A stretch of DNA of 64,000 nucleotides from Tannerellaceae bacterium (lineage in GTDB: Bacteria; Bacteroidota; Bacteroidia; Bacteroidales; Tannerellaceae), in NCBI GenBank assembly GCA_031288615.1, contig JAITRC010000013.1, positions 1 to 64,000 on the forward strand, given 5' to 3'. The notes under the pieces are model-generated. The model did no database searches. It worked only from the letters and a program-made list of their open reading frames with translations, and was not told the DNA's origin. The position numbers and the translations under genes were made by a program. Below are positions 35,784 through 45,540 of this stretch, in pieces; the stretch's first letter is position 1, and each line of letters starts with the position of its first letter.

Positions 35784-35797
35784 GCCCGGAATCGCTT

Positions 35798-37066
35798 TTA
35801 ATATTGGCGTACGACTTGCTCGTAAATACGACGTACTTTTTCTCCCGCATACTCCCACTTAATGTTGTCTACCTCTTTTTTCCCTTCCTCGCGGAGAAAC
35901 CGGTACATCGAAGGGTAGGTAACGATTGAGTACATTGCGTCGGCCATTGCTTCTATATCCCAATAGTCTACACAGATGGCATGCTCCAATATCTCCGCGC
36001 AACCCGACTGCTTGGAAATAATAGTCGGTACACCGCATTGCATGGCTTCCAGCGGCGATATTCCAAACGGTTCGGACACTGACGGCATCACGTATGCATC
36101 ACTTGACTTCAATACCTCGTATACCTGTATCCCTTTCATAAATCCCGTAAAGTGGAACTTGTCCGAGATATGACGCGAGGCCACCAATCGTATCACTTTA
36201 TCCGTCATGTCTCCACTCCCCGCCATCACAAAACGTACATTATTTGCCTTGCTCAGCACTTTGGCGGCTGCTTCCACAAAATATTCGGGGCCTTTCTGCA
36301 TCGTGATTCGTCCCAGAAACGTGATCACCTTATCCTTCACTCCTCTCTTATCCTTGATTGCAAGAATTTCGGAGCTAAGCGGCTCTACCGCATTGTGCAC
36401 CGTCGTCACCTTGTCCGGATGCTGATGATATTTTTCAATCACCGTTTGACGCGTCAGATTACTCACCGTAATAATATGGTCGGCATAATCCATCCCGTTC
36501 TTCTCTATACCATAGACAGAGGGATTGACATTCCCTCTACTGCGATCATAATCCGTTGCATGGACATGGATTATGAGAGGCTTCCCACTCACCATCTTGG
36601 CATGGATACCGGCCGGGTAAGTCAGCCAGTCGTGTGCATGGATCACGTCGTAACTCTCCGTCCTTGCCACTACACCAGCTACAATCGAATAGTTATCAAT
36701 CTCCTCCATCAGATTGTCCGGATACCGGCCTGAAAACTCAAAGCAACCCAGGTCGTTCACGTAACGGTAGCTAAAATCGGCATAAATATGGTCTCTATAA
36801 TCGAAATACTTCTGGGGATCCGTATGGAAAGATTCCAGCCTCCATTTCACATGCTCCATATTTGTCTCCCGCCATACTATCGGTACGTTGCACATCCCCA
36901 CAATCCGCAGGAACTGCTGGTCTTCATCGCCCCACGGCTTAGGGATGCAGAACACAATTTCCATATCTCCTTGGGTCGCCATACCTCGCGTCAACCCGTA
37001 GCTCGCCGTACCCAAGCCTCCGAGTATATGGGGTGGGAATTCCCACCCGAACATTAGCGCCTTCAT
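35798..37066 (-). CDS. glycosyltransferase family 4 / glycogen synthase-like protein
   Basis: This 422-residue GT-B enzyme has the N-terminal MFGWEFPPHILGGLGTASYG glycine loop seen in starch/glycogen synthases, then DVIHAHDWLTYPAG, the linker FLGRITMQKGPEYFVEAAAK and the nucleotide-sugar block SVSEPFGISPLEAMQCGVPT. With the GH57 enzyme it probably builds or remodels an alpha-glucan store; the donor (ADP- or UDP-glucose) cannot be told. It is first in its run and diverges from clpB, with tandem -7-like boxes upstream. Confidence 0.92.
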   Translation of the reverse strand: MKALMFGWEFPPHILGGLGTASYGLTRGMATQGDMEIVFCIPKPWGDEDQQFLRIVGMCNVPIVWRETNMEHVKWRLESFHTDPQKYFDYRDHIYADFSYRYVNDLGCFEFSGRYPDNLMEEIDNYSIVAGVVARTESYDVIHAHDWLTYPAGIHAKMVSGKPLIIHVHATDYDRSRGNVNPSVYGIEKNGMDYADHIITVSNLTRQTVIEKYHQHPDKVTTVHNAVEPLSSEILAIKDKRGVKDKVITFLGRITMQKGPEYFVEAAAKVLSKANNVRFVMAGSGDMTDKVIRLVASRHISDKFHFTGFMKGIQVYEVLKSSDAYVMPSVSEPFGISPLEAMQCGVPTIISKQSGCAEILEHAICVDYWDIEAMADAMYSIVTYPSMYRFLREEGKKEVDNIKWEYAGEKVRRIYEQVVRQY

Positions 37067-37119
37067 TCCTTTCCTCTCAACGGAGCTTCCCGATTCCTTG
37101 CCACTTCGTCTTTCATTTG

Positions 37120-37135
37120 CAAAGTTACAAAGTTA
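37120..37135 (-). promoter_or_regulatory. tandem -7-like boxes upstream of the GT4 gene
   Basis: The minus strand reads TAACTTTG twice in direct succession. Each copy fits TAnnTTTG. They lie about 55-70 nt from the GT4 start in the gap shared with clpB. No -33 TTG was found. Confidence 0.45.
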
Positions 37136-37258
37136 ACCCACATTTTTGTATCCTCTCCATACTGATCGCCTTTTCTTCCGGCCTTCTTCATGGCATCGTT
37201 TTTGCAGGTCGTATCATGCGAGAAGTTGACTAACAATAACTCTAAACCATTGAAAACG

Positions 37259-39847
37259 ATGAATCTGAATAATTTTACAATTAAAGGACAAGAAGCTGTA
37301 CAATCGGCTGTTGAGCTGGTTGTGAAGCACGGACAGCAAGCGATAGAACCTGTACATCTTTTAAAAGCTGTCATTTTGACAGGCGAAAGTGTCATAAATT
37401 ACATCTTTCACAAAATAGGGCTGAATGTATCCGGTTTGCATGTAGCCATTGACCGCCTGGTTGAAGCCGGTACGAAAGTATCGGGGGGTGAACCTTATTT
37501 TTCACGAGAAACAGAAAGCGTACTCCTCCAGGCTGTAGAAATCTCCGGCAAAATGGGGGATAAGTACGTTTCCTTGGAGCATATCCTAATGGCCTTACTG
37601 AAAGTGAATAGTCCCGCCTCACAGCTTCTAAAGGATATGGGCTTGACTGGAAAGGACTTACAGGCCGCCATTGAAGAATTGAGAAAAGGAAGTAAAGTAA
37701 CAAGCCCTTCGGCGGAAGACACCTATGATGCACTCGGTAAATATGCGGTGAATCTGAACGAACGGGCGCGTACAGGGAAATTGGACCCCGTCATCGGGAG
37801 GGACGATGAGATACGCCGCGTGCTCCAGATATTGAGCCGAAGGACTAAGAACAACCCCATCTTAATCGGTGAACCCGGTGTAGGGAAGACAGCTATCGCC
37901 GAAGGTTTGGCTCATCGTATCATTCGAGGTGATGTACCGGAAAACCTGAAGTCAAAACAGCTCTTTTCTTTGGATATGGGAGCTTTAGTAGCGGGAGCCA
38001 AATACAAAGGTGAATTTGAGGAACGGCTAAAGTCGGTGGTCAATGAAGTGATCAAGTCGGAAGGGGAGATCATTCTTTTTATTGACGAGATACACACCTT
38101 AGTGGGAGCAGGCAAGGGTGAGGGTGCTATGGATGCAGCGAATATCCTGAAACCGGCTTTGGCGCGGGGTGAGTTACGGGCTATTGGAGCGACCACTCTG
38201 AATGAGTATCAAAAATACTTTGAAAAAGATAAAGCTTTGGAGCGCCGCTTCCAGATTGTGATGACGGAAGAGCCGGACGAAGCTGATACCATCTCCATCC
38301 TTCGGGGGTTAAAAGAAAAGTACGAGACCCACCACAAGGTACGTATTAAGGACGATGCGATTATAGCTGCCGTACAGCTCTCCTCGCGTTATATCACTGA
38401 CCGTTTTCTGCCCGACAAGGCCATTGACCTCATGGACGAAGCAGCTGCCCGCCTCCGTATACAAGTCGATTCCGTACCTGAATCACTGGATGAGATATCC
38501 CGCCGCATCAAGCAACTGGAAATAGAACGCGAAGCCATCAAACGCGAAGATGACACTGCTAAACTGGAATCTCTTGGAAAGGAAATTGCCAACCTCAAAG
38601 AAGAAGAGAAGCGCCAGAAAGCACAGTGGCAAACCGAAAAAGGCCTGGTCGGACGTATCCAGCAGAACAAGAGTGATATTGAGCATTTGAAATTTGAGGC
38701 CGACAAGGCAGAACGCGAGGGAGATTACGGCAAAGTAGCCGAGTTACGTTACGGGAGGATTAAGGCTAAAGAGGCTGAAATAGAGCAGGTACAGGCGCAA
38801 CTGCATGCCCTGCAAGGAGCGGCGGCAATGATCAAAGAGGAAGTGGATAGTGAGGATATTGCTGATGTCGTATCTCGCTGGACAGGTATCCCTGTGAACA
38901 AGATGATGCAGAGTGAAAAGGACAAACTGTTGCACCTTGAAGAGGAGTTGCACCGCCGTGTCGTAGGACAGGATGAAGCCATCACGGCTGTAGCTGATGC
39001 CGTACGGCGTAGTCGTGCGGGGCTGCAGGATCCGCGTAGGCCGGTAGGCTCCTTTATCTTTCTTGGAACAACGGGCGTTGGTAAAACGGAATTGGCTAAG
39101 GCCTTGGCTGGATACCTCTTTGATGATGATAGTATGATGACCCGCATTGATATGAGCGAGTATCAAGAAAAATTCAGTGCCACCCGTCTCATCGGTGCTC
39201 CTCCGGGATACGTAGGATACGAGGAAGGAGGGCAACTTACCGAAGCGATACGCCGCAAACCCTATTCTGTCGTCCTTTTCGACGAGATTGAGAAAGCGCA
39301 TCCAGACGTATTCAATGTCCTTTTGCAGGTGCTGGACGATGGAAGACTGACTGATAACAAAGGACGAACGGTGAATTTCAAGAATACCATTATCATCATG
39401 ACCAGTAATCTCGGATCCTCGCTCATCCGTGAAAATATGGAACAGATTGATAGGACTAATCGCGAACGCATCATCCGTGATACCCGTGCGCAAGTCCTGG
39501 AGCTACTCCGAAAATCCATACGACCCGAATTTCTCAACCGAATTGATGAGGTAATCATGTTTACTCCTTTAAACGAGGACGAGATATGCCGCATCGTGAC
39601 CTTGCAACTGGATGCTGTCCGGCAGACGCTTGCCGGTAACGGTATTACACTCAACTTCACTCCCGAAGCGGTCGCTTTTATTTCTTCCGAAGGCTATGAT
39701 CCGCAGTTTGGTGCCCGCCCCGTAAAACGTGTCATTCAAAAATATGTACTCAATGAGCTGTCTAAGGAAATACTTGGCACGAAGATAGACCGTAGCCGTC
39801 CCATTTTGATTGGTCGTTCGGGAGACGGGCTTACTTTCCACCAATAA
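37259..39847 (+). CDS. clpB: ATP-dependent disaggregase chaperone ClpB
   Basis: This 862-residue AAA+ hexamer extracts polypeptides from aggregates together with DnaK. The ATG at 37259 gives the normal start [20 protein letters not shown]; upstream in-frame codons are not conserved-looking. The N-domain (1-140), first AAA domain with [19 protein letters not shown], a long coiled-coil M-domain (about 405-525), and second AAA domain with [16 protein letters not shown] follow in order. Walker B boxes [15 protein letters not shown] and [20 protein letters not shown] are seen. Length is typical. I see no CIRCE element in the upstream gap. Confidence 0.97.
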   Translation: MNLNNFTIKGQEAVQSAVELVVKHGQQAIEPVHLLKAVILTGESVINYIFHKIGLNVSGLHVAIDRLVEAGTKVSGGEPYFSRETESVLLQAVEISGKMGDKYVSLEHILMALLKVNSPASQLLKDMGLTGKDLQAAIEELRKGSKVTSPSAEDTYDALGKYAVNLNERARTGKLDPVIGRDDEIRRVLQILSRRTKNNPILIGEPGVGKTAIAEGLAHRIIRGDVPENLKSKQLFSLDMGALVAGAKYKGEFEERLKSVVNEVIKSEGEIILFIDEIHTLVGAGKGEGAMDAANILKPALARGELRAIGATTLNEYQKYFEKDKALERRFQIVMTEEPDEADTISILRGLKEKYETHHKVRIKDDAIIAAVQLSSRYITDRFLPDKAIDLMDEAAARLRIQVDSVPESLDEISRRIKQLEIEREAIKREDDTAKLESLGKEIANLKEEEKRQKAQWQTEKGLVGRIQQNKSDIEHLKFEADKAEREGDYGKVAELRYGRIKAKEAEIEQVQAQLHALQGAAAMIKEEVDSEDIADVVSRWTGIPVNKMMQSEKDKLLHLEEELHRRVVGQDEAITAVADAVRRSRAGLQDPRRPVGSFIFLGTTGVGKTELAKALAGYLFDDDSMMTRIDMSEYQEKFSATRLIGAPPGYVGYEEGGQLTEAIRRKPYSVVLFDEIEKAHPDVFNVLLQVLDDGRLTDNKGRTVNFKNTIIIMTSNLGSSLIRENMEQIDRTNRERIIRDTRAQVLELLRKSIRPEFLNRIDEVIMFTPLNEDEICRIVTLQLDAVRQTLAGNGITLNFTPEAVAFISSEGYDPQFGARPVKRVIQKYVLNELSKEILGTKIDRSRPILIGRSGDGLTFHQ

Positions 39848-39892
39848 GGTTTACTTTTGCGTCCATTCGCTAACAGAGCTAATCAAGGAGGA

Positions 39893-40483
39893 ATGGACGT
39901 AGTTATCATCAAGTATAATGCAGGTAATATTTGTTCGGTGGATTATGCGCTCAAACGTCTGGGTATCACACCGGTGATAACGGATGAGGTTGAGCGCATC
40001 CGCCGGGCGGACAAGGTGATCTTCCCAGGAGTAGGGGAAGCCAATACGACGATGTCTTACCTTCGGGAACGGCGACTGGATGAGTTGATACGCAGTTTGA
40101 GGCAACCGGTGTTGGGTATTTGTATTGGTATGCAGCTATTGTGTCGCCACTCGGAAGAAGGGAATGCAGATTGTATCGGGGTTTTCGAAACTGAGGTAAA
40201 GCGTTTTGTCTCTCTCCGCCACGAAGACAAGATACCCCACATGGGGTGGAACACATTGACAAACGTTTCGGGCGTACTTTTCCCTCCTTCTTTGGAAAAC
40301 TCTTTCGTCTATTTTGTCCACAGCTATTACGTGCCGGTCAATACCTGTACCGTAGCCCTTACCGAATACACCCAGCCTTTTAGTTCCGCTCTTCACAAGG
40401 ATAATTTCTACGCCACGCAATTTCATCCCGAAAAGAGTGGTTCCATAGGTGAAACAATCTTGCGTAATTTCTTGAATATATGA
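39893..40483 (+). CDS. hisH: imidazole glycerol phosphate synthase glutamine amidotransferase subunit
   Basis: This 196-residue class I glutaminase supplies ammonia to HisF for histidine synthesis. The catalytic Cys is in [10 protein letters not shown]; the His-Glu pair is in [28 protein letters not shown] at the N-terminus matches the family. I use the ATG at 39893; AAGGAGG stands just before it, rare in this window, though its spacing (1 nt) is too short for a good ribosome site. It overlaps hisA as ATGA. HisF, its obligate partner, is not encoded next to it. Confidence 0.95.
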   Translation: MDVVIIKYNAGNICSVDYALKRLGITPVITDEVERIRRADKVIFPGVGEANTTMSYLRERRLDELIRSLRQPVLGICIGMQLLCRHSEEGNADCIGVFETEVKRFVSLRHEDKIPHMGWNTLTNVSGVLFPPSLENSFVYFVHSYYVPVNTCTVALTEYTQPFSSALHKDNFYATQFHPEKSGSIGETILRNFLNI

Positions 40484-41187
40484 TAGAAATCATCCCCGCC
40501 ATTGACCTCATTGAGGGGAAATGCGTACGACTGACTCAAGGCGACTACCAAACAAAAAAGATTTATAATGAAGATCCGGTAGAAGTAGCTCGCCATTTTG
40601 AAGATTGTGGCGTTAAGCGCCTTCATGTCGTCGATCTTGATGGAGCGCGAGCGGGACGCATCATCAACTACCGGATGCTGGAGAAGCTCGCTTCGCATAC
40701 TTCTTTACGGATTGACTTCGGCGGTGGTCTCAAACAGGATACGGACTTGGAGATAGCCTTTAACAGCGGAGCCGAAATGGTTACCGGAGGAAGTATTGCC
40801 GTCAAGTCTCCCGACGTCTTCCTTTCGTGGCTGGAACGCTTCGGCAGTGAACGCATCATTCTCGGCGCCGACGCCAAAGACCGTTACATAGCCATCAGCG
40901 GATGGCAAGAGACCACGCAAGCGGAACTCATCCCCTTCATTGCCGATTACTACGACAAAGGTATTCGTACCATTATCTGTACCGATATTGGGTGCGACGG
41001 CATGTTGCAAGGCCCGGCTGTCAGCTTATATAAAGAGATACGGAAATCTGTTCCTGTCTACCTTATTGCCAGTGGTGGTGTAGGATCGGCTGAAGACATC
41101 CACCAACTTGACGAAGCCGGTATTCCTGCCGTCATCGTAGGCAAGGCTATCTACGAAGGGAAAATTTCTTTGGACGAATTTCTTTAG
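40480..41187 (+). CDS. hisA: ProFAR isomerase (HisA)
   Basis: This 235-residue TIM barrel performs the Amadori rearrangement of ProFAR to PRFAR in histidine synthesis. [20 protein letters not shown] carries the first catalytic Asp; [20 protein letters not shown] and the second catalytic Asp in [14 protein letters not shown] are present. The ATG overlaps the hisH stop. The 3' end overlaps the convergent GT2 gene by 4 bp, so hisF and hisI, which usually follow in Bacteroidales, must be elsewhere in the genome. Confidence 0.95.
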   Translation: MIEIIPAIDLIEGKCVRLTQGDYQTKKIYNEDPVEVARHFEDCGVKRLHVVDLDGARAGRIINYRMLEKLASHTSLRIDFGGGLKQDTDLEIAFNSGAEMVTGGSIAVKSPDVFLSWLERFGSERIILGADAKDRYIAISGWQETTQAELIPFIADYYDKGIRTIICTDIGCDGMLQGPAVSLYKEIRKSVPVYLIASGGVGSAEDIHQLDEAGIPAVIVGKAIYEGKISLDEFL

Positions 41188-42350
41188 TTCATCCGGAAGG
41201 CGTATTTTCTCTTACGGTGAAAAATCCGGCGGATATGGATATACACTCCGAGCAGCGGGTGTATAAATTCCAGTGCAAACAACCACACCGTGACGGGTTT
41301 CTGCCTAAACAAAGCAGATGCTTTATGCAAGATCACTGCCTTGATCACGTAGCGTATAAGTACAAGACCTCCCGCCACAATACTCATTCTCCACATACCG
41401 GATACCCCCCCCGTAAGCACAACTGCAATTCCCGCTCCGATAAAAAGGAAATAAGACAACGTTTCCATCCGGAAAAGCATAGGCATTACGCCTTTGTAGC
41501 GGGAACTTGTAACGACACGGGCAAACTTTGTCACCATCCATTGACGAAACTCAGATACCGGAGCCATTTCGGTGAGGCTATCCTGAGAATAAACAATGCA
41601 GGTATTTTTCGGCGTTGCCGATTCATTGACGAATAAGTCATCATCTCCATCGCGTAAAGCCAACGATTGGCAATATCCTTTTTTGTTAAAAAACAAAGAT
41701 TTCCGATAAGACAGGTTACGTCCGTTACCGGTAAATGGATGGCGAGCAAGGGTAGCCGAGAGGTACTGCATCCCTTCCATCAAGTTGTCGTAAGCAATGA
41801 AGTGATGCATGAAGCCATCTGTGTAACGATAACCGCACAGTCCCTGTACAATTTCCGTTTCGGGAGTATAGGCCTGTGAAAGAGAGGTTATCCATTTGTT
41901 ACTTATAGGATGACAGTGGGCTTCGGTGAAAAGAAGGATGTCGTGCCTGGCCGCCTTGATACCTATCGTAAGAGCTAATTTCTTACGACTGATGTATTTA
42001 GCTCCTTCTGGAATATAGGTATAGTAGAGGTTGGTATATTCTTTTTCAAGCTTTTTGAGCACCATTTCAGTCTGGTCGGATGTGTTGTCAATAACTACTA
42101 TCACTTCATAAAAAGGATAGTCCTGCGAAAGCAGGGATAACAGTTGCTCTTGTAATGTTTCTACATCACACTCAACATACAGTACAATTGAAACGGACGG
42201 AAAGGAACTGATCTTTTTCTTTGCAGGAGGCGCTTGATAAATCTTTCGTAACGGACAGGCATACAATAACAGCCAGTACACCGCTTGAACAAGAAACAAA
42301 CTTACCGTGATCCCCATCAAGGCATAAACGACTGGCACCACATTTTCCAT
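41184..42350 (-). CDS. membrane-bound family 2 glycosyltransferase
   Basis: This 388-residue inner-membrane GT-A enzyme has one N-terminal helix (about 5-30), a cytoplasmic catalytic domain starting [20 protein letters not shown], the Asp in [35 protein letters not shown] and an acidic DGDDDLFV motif, then two or three C-terminal helices (about 290-370). Such enzymes transfer sugars to lipid carriers or extrude polysaccharide. The donor is unknown. Codons near residue 313 contain a G8 run (41405-41412) within a membrane helix. Its 3' end overlaps hisA; its start is 15 bp from lysA. Confidence 0.85.
   Translation of the reverse strand: MENVVPVVYALMGITVSLFLVQAVYWLLLYACPLRKIYQAPPAKKKISSFPSVSIVLYVECDVETLQEQLLSLLSQDYPFYEVIVVIDNTSDQTEMVLKKLEKEYTNLYYTYIPEGAKYISRKKLALTIGIKAARHDILLFTEAHCHPISNKWITSLSQAYTPETEIVQGLCGYRYTDGFMHHFIAYDNLMEGMQYLSATLARHPFTGNGRNLSYRKSLFFNKKGYCQSLALRDGDDDLFVNESATPKNTCIVYSQDSLTEMAPVSEFRQWMVTKFARVVTSSRYKGVMPMLFRMETLSYFLFIGAGIAVVLTGGVSGMWRMSIVAGGLVLIRYVIKAVILHKASALFRQKPVTVWLFALEFIHPLLGVYIHIRRIFHRKRKYAFRMN
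41405..41412 (-). repeat. G8 homopolymer inside the GT2 gene
   Basis: Eight consecutive C on the plus strand, G in the sense strand, encode the Gly-Gly of VLTGGVSGM. It is the second-longest G/C run I found and could be a slippage site that would remove the last 75 or so residues. Confidence 0.85.
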
Positions 42351-42365
42351 TCCTATCCTGAATTA

Positions 42366-43532
42366 TTACAATTCGTCGGAGAAAAAAGACTGGGGCAGCT
42401 TGCGGCAGTTATACTGCGAGGCCATCGTTTCCCCGTAAGCCCCCGCCGAACGAAAGGCCAGCAAATCACCACGCCTTACTTGGTTCAAGCGAACATCTTG
42501 TCCGAAGACATCGGACGACTCACATATCGGCCCCACTACATCGTACTGATCTTCAGCAGCTTCATTACTCAGGTTTTCTATCCGGTGATAAGCGTCGTAC
42601 ATCGCCGGCCGAAGCAAGTCCGTAAAACCGGCATCCATGACGGCAAACTTTTTCACTTCTCCTTCTTTCACGTACAACACCCGTGAAATAAGACTACCGC
42701 ACTGGGCAACGACAGAACGTCCGGGTTCGAAATGAACTTCTTGTTCGGGACGAAGGTGGAGTAGCTTATGAAAAGCCGCAAAATAATCTTCGAAAGCCGG
42801 AATGGGGAGATGGTTTGGATGGTAGTAGTCTACCCCTAATCCTCCACCTACATTAATGTGCTCTATGACCGTACCTTGTGATTCCAACAAAGTTTGTACT
42901 TCGTTGATACGTACCGCCAAGTCGCGAAATGGCGACATATCGGTTATCTGCGACCCGATGTGACAATGAATTCCTATCAGCCGGACATGCCTCATCGCGT
43001 TCATACGTTGCAGGGTTCCTTCTAAAATGCCACCGAAGTTGATGCCGAATTTATTTTCCCGCTTCCCCGTCGTGATTTTGGCATGGGTATGGGCATCTAC
43101 ATCAGGGTTAATACGCAAAGCTACTGCCGCCGTTTTCCTTTTGTTCGCTGCCAAGGCATCCAACACTTCCAATTCGGCCAGGGACTCCACATTGAAACAG
43201 AAGATATTACTCTCCAGCCCAAGTTCTATCTCCCAGTCGGCTTTTCCGACACCAGCAAAAACAATCTTTTCTGCAGGGAAACCTGCTTTCAAGGCAGCAC
43301 ACACTTCCCCCCCGCTTACGCAGTCCGCACCAACACCGTACCCCGCAATCAAGGACAACAAACGGGGATTGGCATTGGCTTTTACCGCAAAATGTATCTT
43401 ATAACCATACTTCCCCGCCTCCGCCACAACCATCTCTAACGTCTTGTGCAACAAGGCGGTATCGTAGTAGTAGAAGGGGGTTTCTAACGTTTGGAAGCGA
43501 TCAATCGGAAAATCCCCCTTGCACGGACACAT
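42366..43532 (-). CDS. lysA: diaminopimelate decarboxylase
   Basis: This 388-residue PLP enzyme converts meso-diaminopimelate to lysine. The PLP Lys is in [47 protein letters not shown] and the substrate Cys in [11 protein letters not shown] are conserved. The first plausible ATG is at 43532, which overlaps the end of rpmA by 32 bp; the early residues MCPCKG look like extra N-terminal sequence, and [17 protein letters not shown] begins the conserved part. In other Bacteroidales lysA often follows an aspartokinase gene; here it follows a ribosomal protein pair. Confidence 0.95.
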   Translation of the reverse strand: MCPCKGDFPIDRFQTLETPFYYYDTALLHKTLEMVVAEAGKYGYKIHFAVKANANPRLLSLIAGYGVGADCVSGGEVCAALKAGFPAEKIVFAGVGKADWEIELGLESNIFCFNVESLAELEVLDALAANKRKTAAVALRINPDVDAHTHAKITTGKRENKFGINFGGILEGTLQRMNAMRHVRLIGIHCHIGSQITDMSPFRDLAVRINEVQTLLESQGTVIEHINVGGGLGVDYYHPNHLPIPAFEDYFAAFHKLLHLRPEQEVHFEPGRSVVAQCGSLISRVLYVKEGEVKKFAVMDAGFTDLLRPAMYDAYHRIENLSNEAAEDQYDVVGPICESSDVFGQDVRLNQVRRGDLLAFRSAGAYGETMASQYNCRKLPQSFFSDEL

Positions 43533-43764
43533 AGGATCTGTCCCCTTTCCTTTTACGGAAACAAACAACGCCGTCAATCAAGGCGAACAATGTATGATCG
43601 CGTCCAATGCCCACGTTTTCACCCGGATGATGAGCCGTACCCCGCTGCCGAACTATGATGTTACCCGCTTTGGCAAACTGTCCACCAAACAATTTTACGC
43701 CTAAGCGCTTACTTTCCGATTCGCGTCCGTTCTTCGAACTACCGACTCCCTTTTTATGTGCCAT
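43501..43764 (-). CDS. rpmA: 50S ribosomal protein L27
   Basis: This 87-residue protein lies near the peptidyl-transferase centre. The start [20 protein letters not shown] is the mature-type L27 N-terminus with no leader to cleave. [20 protein letters not shown] and [18 protein letters not shown] follow. Length is close to the usual 85-90. It follows rplU by 47 bp, the standard order. The 3' end overlaps lysA by 32 bp in another frame. Confidence 0.97.
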   Translation of the reverse strand: MAHKKGVGSSKNGRESESKRLGVKLFGGQFAKAGNIIVRQRGTAHHPGENVGIGRDHTLFALIDGVVCFRKRKGDRSYVSVQGGFSD

Positions 43765-43811
43765 ATCTCTGAATCTACTTTTTTATACCTAACAAGAAAA
43801 TACTCACAAAG

Positions 43812-44129
43812 TTAAGCTACAAGCTCTTTGACCAAGAGTTCGGTAAACTGTTGCCTATGGCCTTTGAGTTTACGATATCCTTTCCTACGCTTCTTATGAA
43901 AAACCAATACTTTATCGCCTTTCAGAAGTGGGGAAACTACTTCGCAAATCACTTTAGCACCCTCTACTGTGGGAAGTCCCACCGTTACTTGTCCGTCCTT
44001 ATCTACCAGCAGCACTTTGTCAAACTCCACGGGAGCACCACCTTCCACACCCTGCAAGTGTTGAACGAACAACTTTTTATTTTGTTCTACCTTAAACTGC
44101 TGTCCCGCAATCTCTACAATCACAAACAT
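43812..44129 (-). CDS. rplU: 50S ribosomal protein L21
   Basis: This 105-residue ribosomal protein begins [20 protein letters not shown] and has the conserved C-terminal [21 protein letters not shown] use the ATG at 44129; an upstream in-frame extension has no family counterpart. Its promoter at 44215-44245 is the best match to the Bacteroides consensus in the window. It is co-transcribed with rpmA and probably lysA. Confidence 0.97.
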   Translation of the reverse strand: MFVIVEIAGQQFKVEQNKKLFVQHLQGVEGGAPVEFDKVLLVDKDGQVTVGLPTVEGAKVICEVVSPLLKGDKVLVFHKKRRKGYRKLKGHRQQFTELLVKELVA

Positions 44130-44214
44130 TTGTTCCCAATCTTTAAAGGGTTCAGTCCTCGAAGGCGTCGTTCGTTCCGAACGCACTTACTGGCCTCCTA
44201 TAAGGAAATCGCCG

Positions 44215-44245
44215 CAAAAGTACACTTTGCTCTCAATTAAGCAAG
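44215..44245 (-). promoter_or_regulatory. promoter for rplU-rpmA
   Basis: The minus strand reads CTTG (44245-44242), 19 bases, TACTTTTG (44222-44215). Spacing and both boxes fit the Bacteroides -33/-7 promoter. It leaves a leader of about 80 nt before the rplU ATG. Confidence 0.65.
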
Positions 44246-44290
44246 ACTTTCCCTAAATAAATTACAAATCCCTTATCTCCTTAATTTAAA

Positions 44291-44298
44291 TACCTTTG
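44291..44298 (+). promoter_or_regulatory. -7 promoter box for gmd
   Basis: TACCTTTG lies 29 nt before the gmd ATG in an AT-rich gap shared with rplU. No -33 TTG at 19-21 nt. Confidence 0.45.
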
Positions 44299-44327
44299 CA
44301 GGCCAAGCGAAAGAGAAGGGAAAAGGT

Positions 44328-45476
44328 ATGAAGGTAGCTTTGATCACGGGGGTAACGGGACAAGATGGAGCGTACTTGTCGGAGTACTTGATCAAGAAAG
44401 GGTATGAGGTGCATGGTATCAAGCGCCGATCGTCGTTATTTAATACGGATAGAATTGATCACTTGTACCAAGACCCTCATGTGAAGGACAGAAACCTTAT
44501 CCTGCACTATGGGGACTTGACGGACAGCATGAACTTGACACGGATTATCGGGGAGGTGCAGCCGGATGAGATATACAACCTTGCGGCAATGAGCCACGTG
44601 AAGGTGAGTTTTGACACGCCGGAATACACAGCGAATGCGGATGGTTTAGGGACGTTACGTATCCTTGAGGCGGTGAGGCTACTCCGGTTAACAGAAAAAA
44701 CGCGTATTTACCAGGCGTCTACATCGGAACTGTACGGGCTGATACAAGAGACACCGCAACGAGAGACGACGCCTTTCTACCCGCGTAGTCCGTATGCGGT
44801 AGCGAAGCTATATGCCTACTGGATCACGGTAAACTACAGGGAGGCGTATAGGATGCACGCCTCTAACGGTATTCTTTTTAACCACGAATCGCCATTACGG
44901 GGCGAAACGTTTGTGACACGGAAGGTGACACGTGCCGTAGCCCGTATTGTATTGGGTATGCATACCAAAATGTTTATGGGGAACCTATCCTCGCGGCGTG
45001 ACTGGGGTCATGCAAAAGATTACGTGCGTGCCATGTACGCTATTCTGCAACAAGAAACGCCGTCGGATTACGTGATCGCAACGGGGGTTACGACGACAAT
45101 ACGGGATTTTATTCATAAAGCCTTCGGCGAAGTCGGTGTCACGATAGGATTTAAGGGAAAAGGAACAGAAGAAGTGGCAATCGTAACGACTGTGGACAAG
45201 GTGCGATTCAAGGCAACAGTGGGAGAGGAGTATATAGAGGGGATAGAAAAGCGAATAGGAGAGGAAGTGGTGGGGGTAGATCCCCAATATTTCCGTCCTA
45301 CGGAAGTGGAGTTATTAATCGGGGATGCCTCGAAGGCACGGGAGCAGCTGGGATGGATACCGGAATATGATCTGGATGCACTTATCAAGGATATGATAGG
45401 AAGTGACTTGCGTTTGATGAAGAAGGATGCATATATAAGAAAGGGAGGGTATAGGACGCTGAATTATTTCGAATAA
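44328..45476 (+). CDS. gmd: GDP-mannose 4,6-dehydratase
   Basis: This 382-residue short-chain dehydrogenase makes GDP-4-keto-6-deoxy-mannose, the precursor of GDP-fucose, GDP-rhamnose and GDP-perosamine. The nucleotide site [35 protein letters not shown], the catalytic region [10 protein letters not shown] and [20 protein letters not shown] (Tyr-x3-Lys) are complete. Length is typical. GDP-fucose synthase (fcl), which usually follows, is absent; the next gene encodes an OmpA-type protein. The product therefore feeds an enzyme encoded elsewhere. Confidence 0.96.
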   Translation: MKVALITGVTGQDGAYLSEYLIKKGYEVHGIKRRSSLFNTDRIDHLYQDPHVKDRNLILHYGDLTDSMNLTRIIGEVQPDEIYNLAAMSHVKVSFDTPEYTANADGLGTLRILEAVRLLRLTEKTRIYQASTSELYGLIQETPQRETTPFYPRSPYAVAKLYAYWITVNYREAYRMHASNGILFNHESPLRGETFVTRKVTRAVARIVLGMHTKMFMGNLSSRRDWGHAKDYVRAMYAILQQETPSDYVIATGVTTTIRDFIHKAFGEVGVTIGFKGKGTEEVAIVTTVDKVRFKATVGEEYIEGIEKRIGEEVVGVDPQYFRPTEVELLIGDASKAREQLGWIPEYDLDALIKDMIGSDLRLMKKDAYIRKGGYRTLNYFE

Positions 45477-45540
45477 AGGAGGTATGTATTGGAAAAAGGT
45501 TTATCTTCGCAACGTTATTGAACTGTTATTCGGAAAAGGT

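Noticed and set aside
38744..39493. 249-codon frame antisense to clpB
   Set aside because: Opposite the second AAA domain of clpB; a shadow of its codon use.
45484..45540. Upstream ATG of the OmpA-family gene with AGGAGG before it
   Set aside because: The spacing is only 1 nt and the added residues would precede an otherwise normal signal peptide; the ATG at 45541 fits better.
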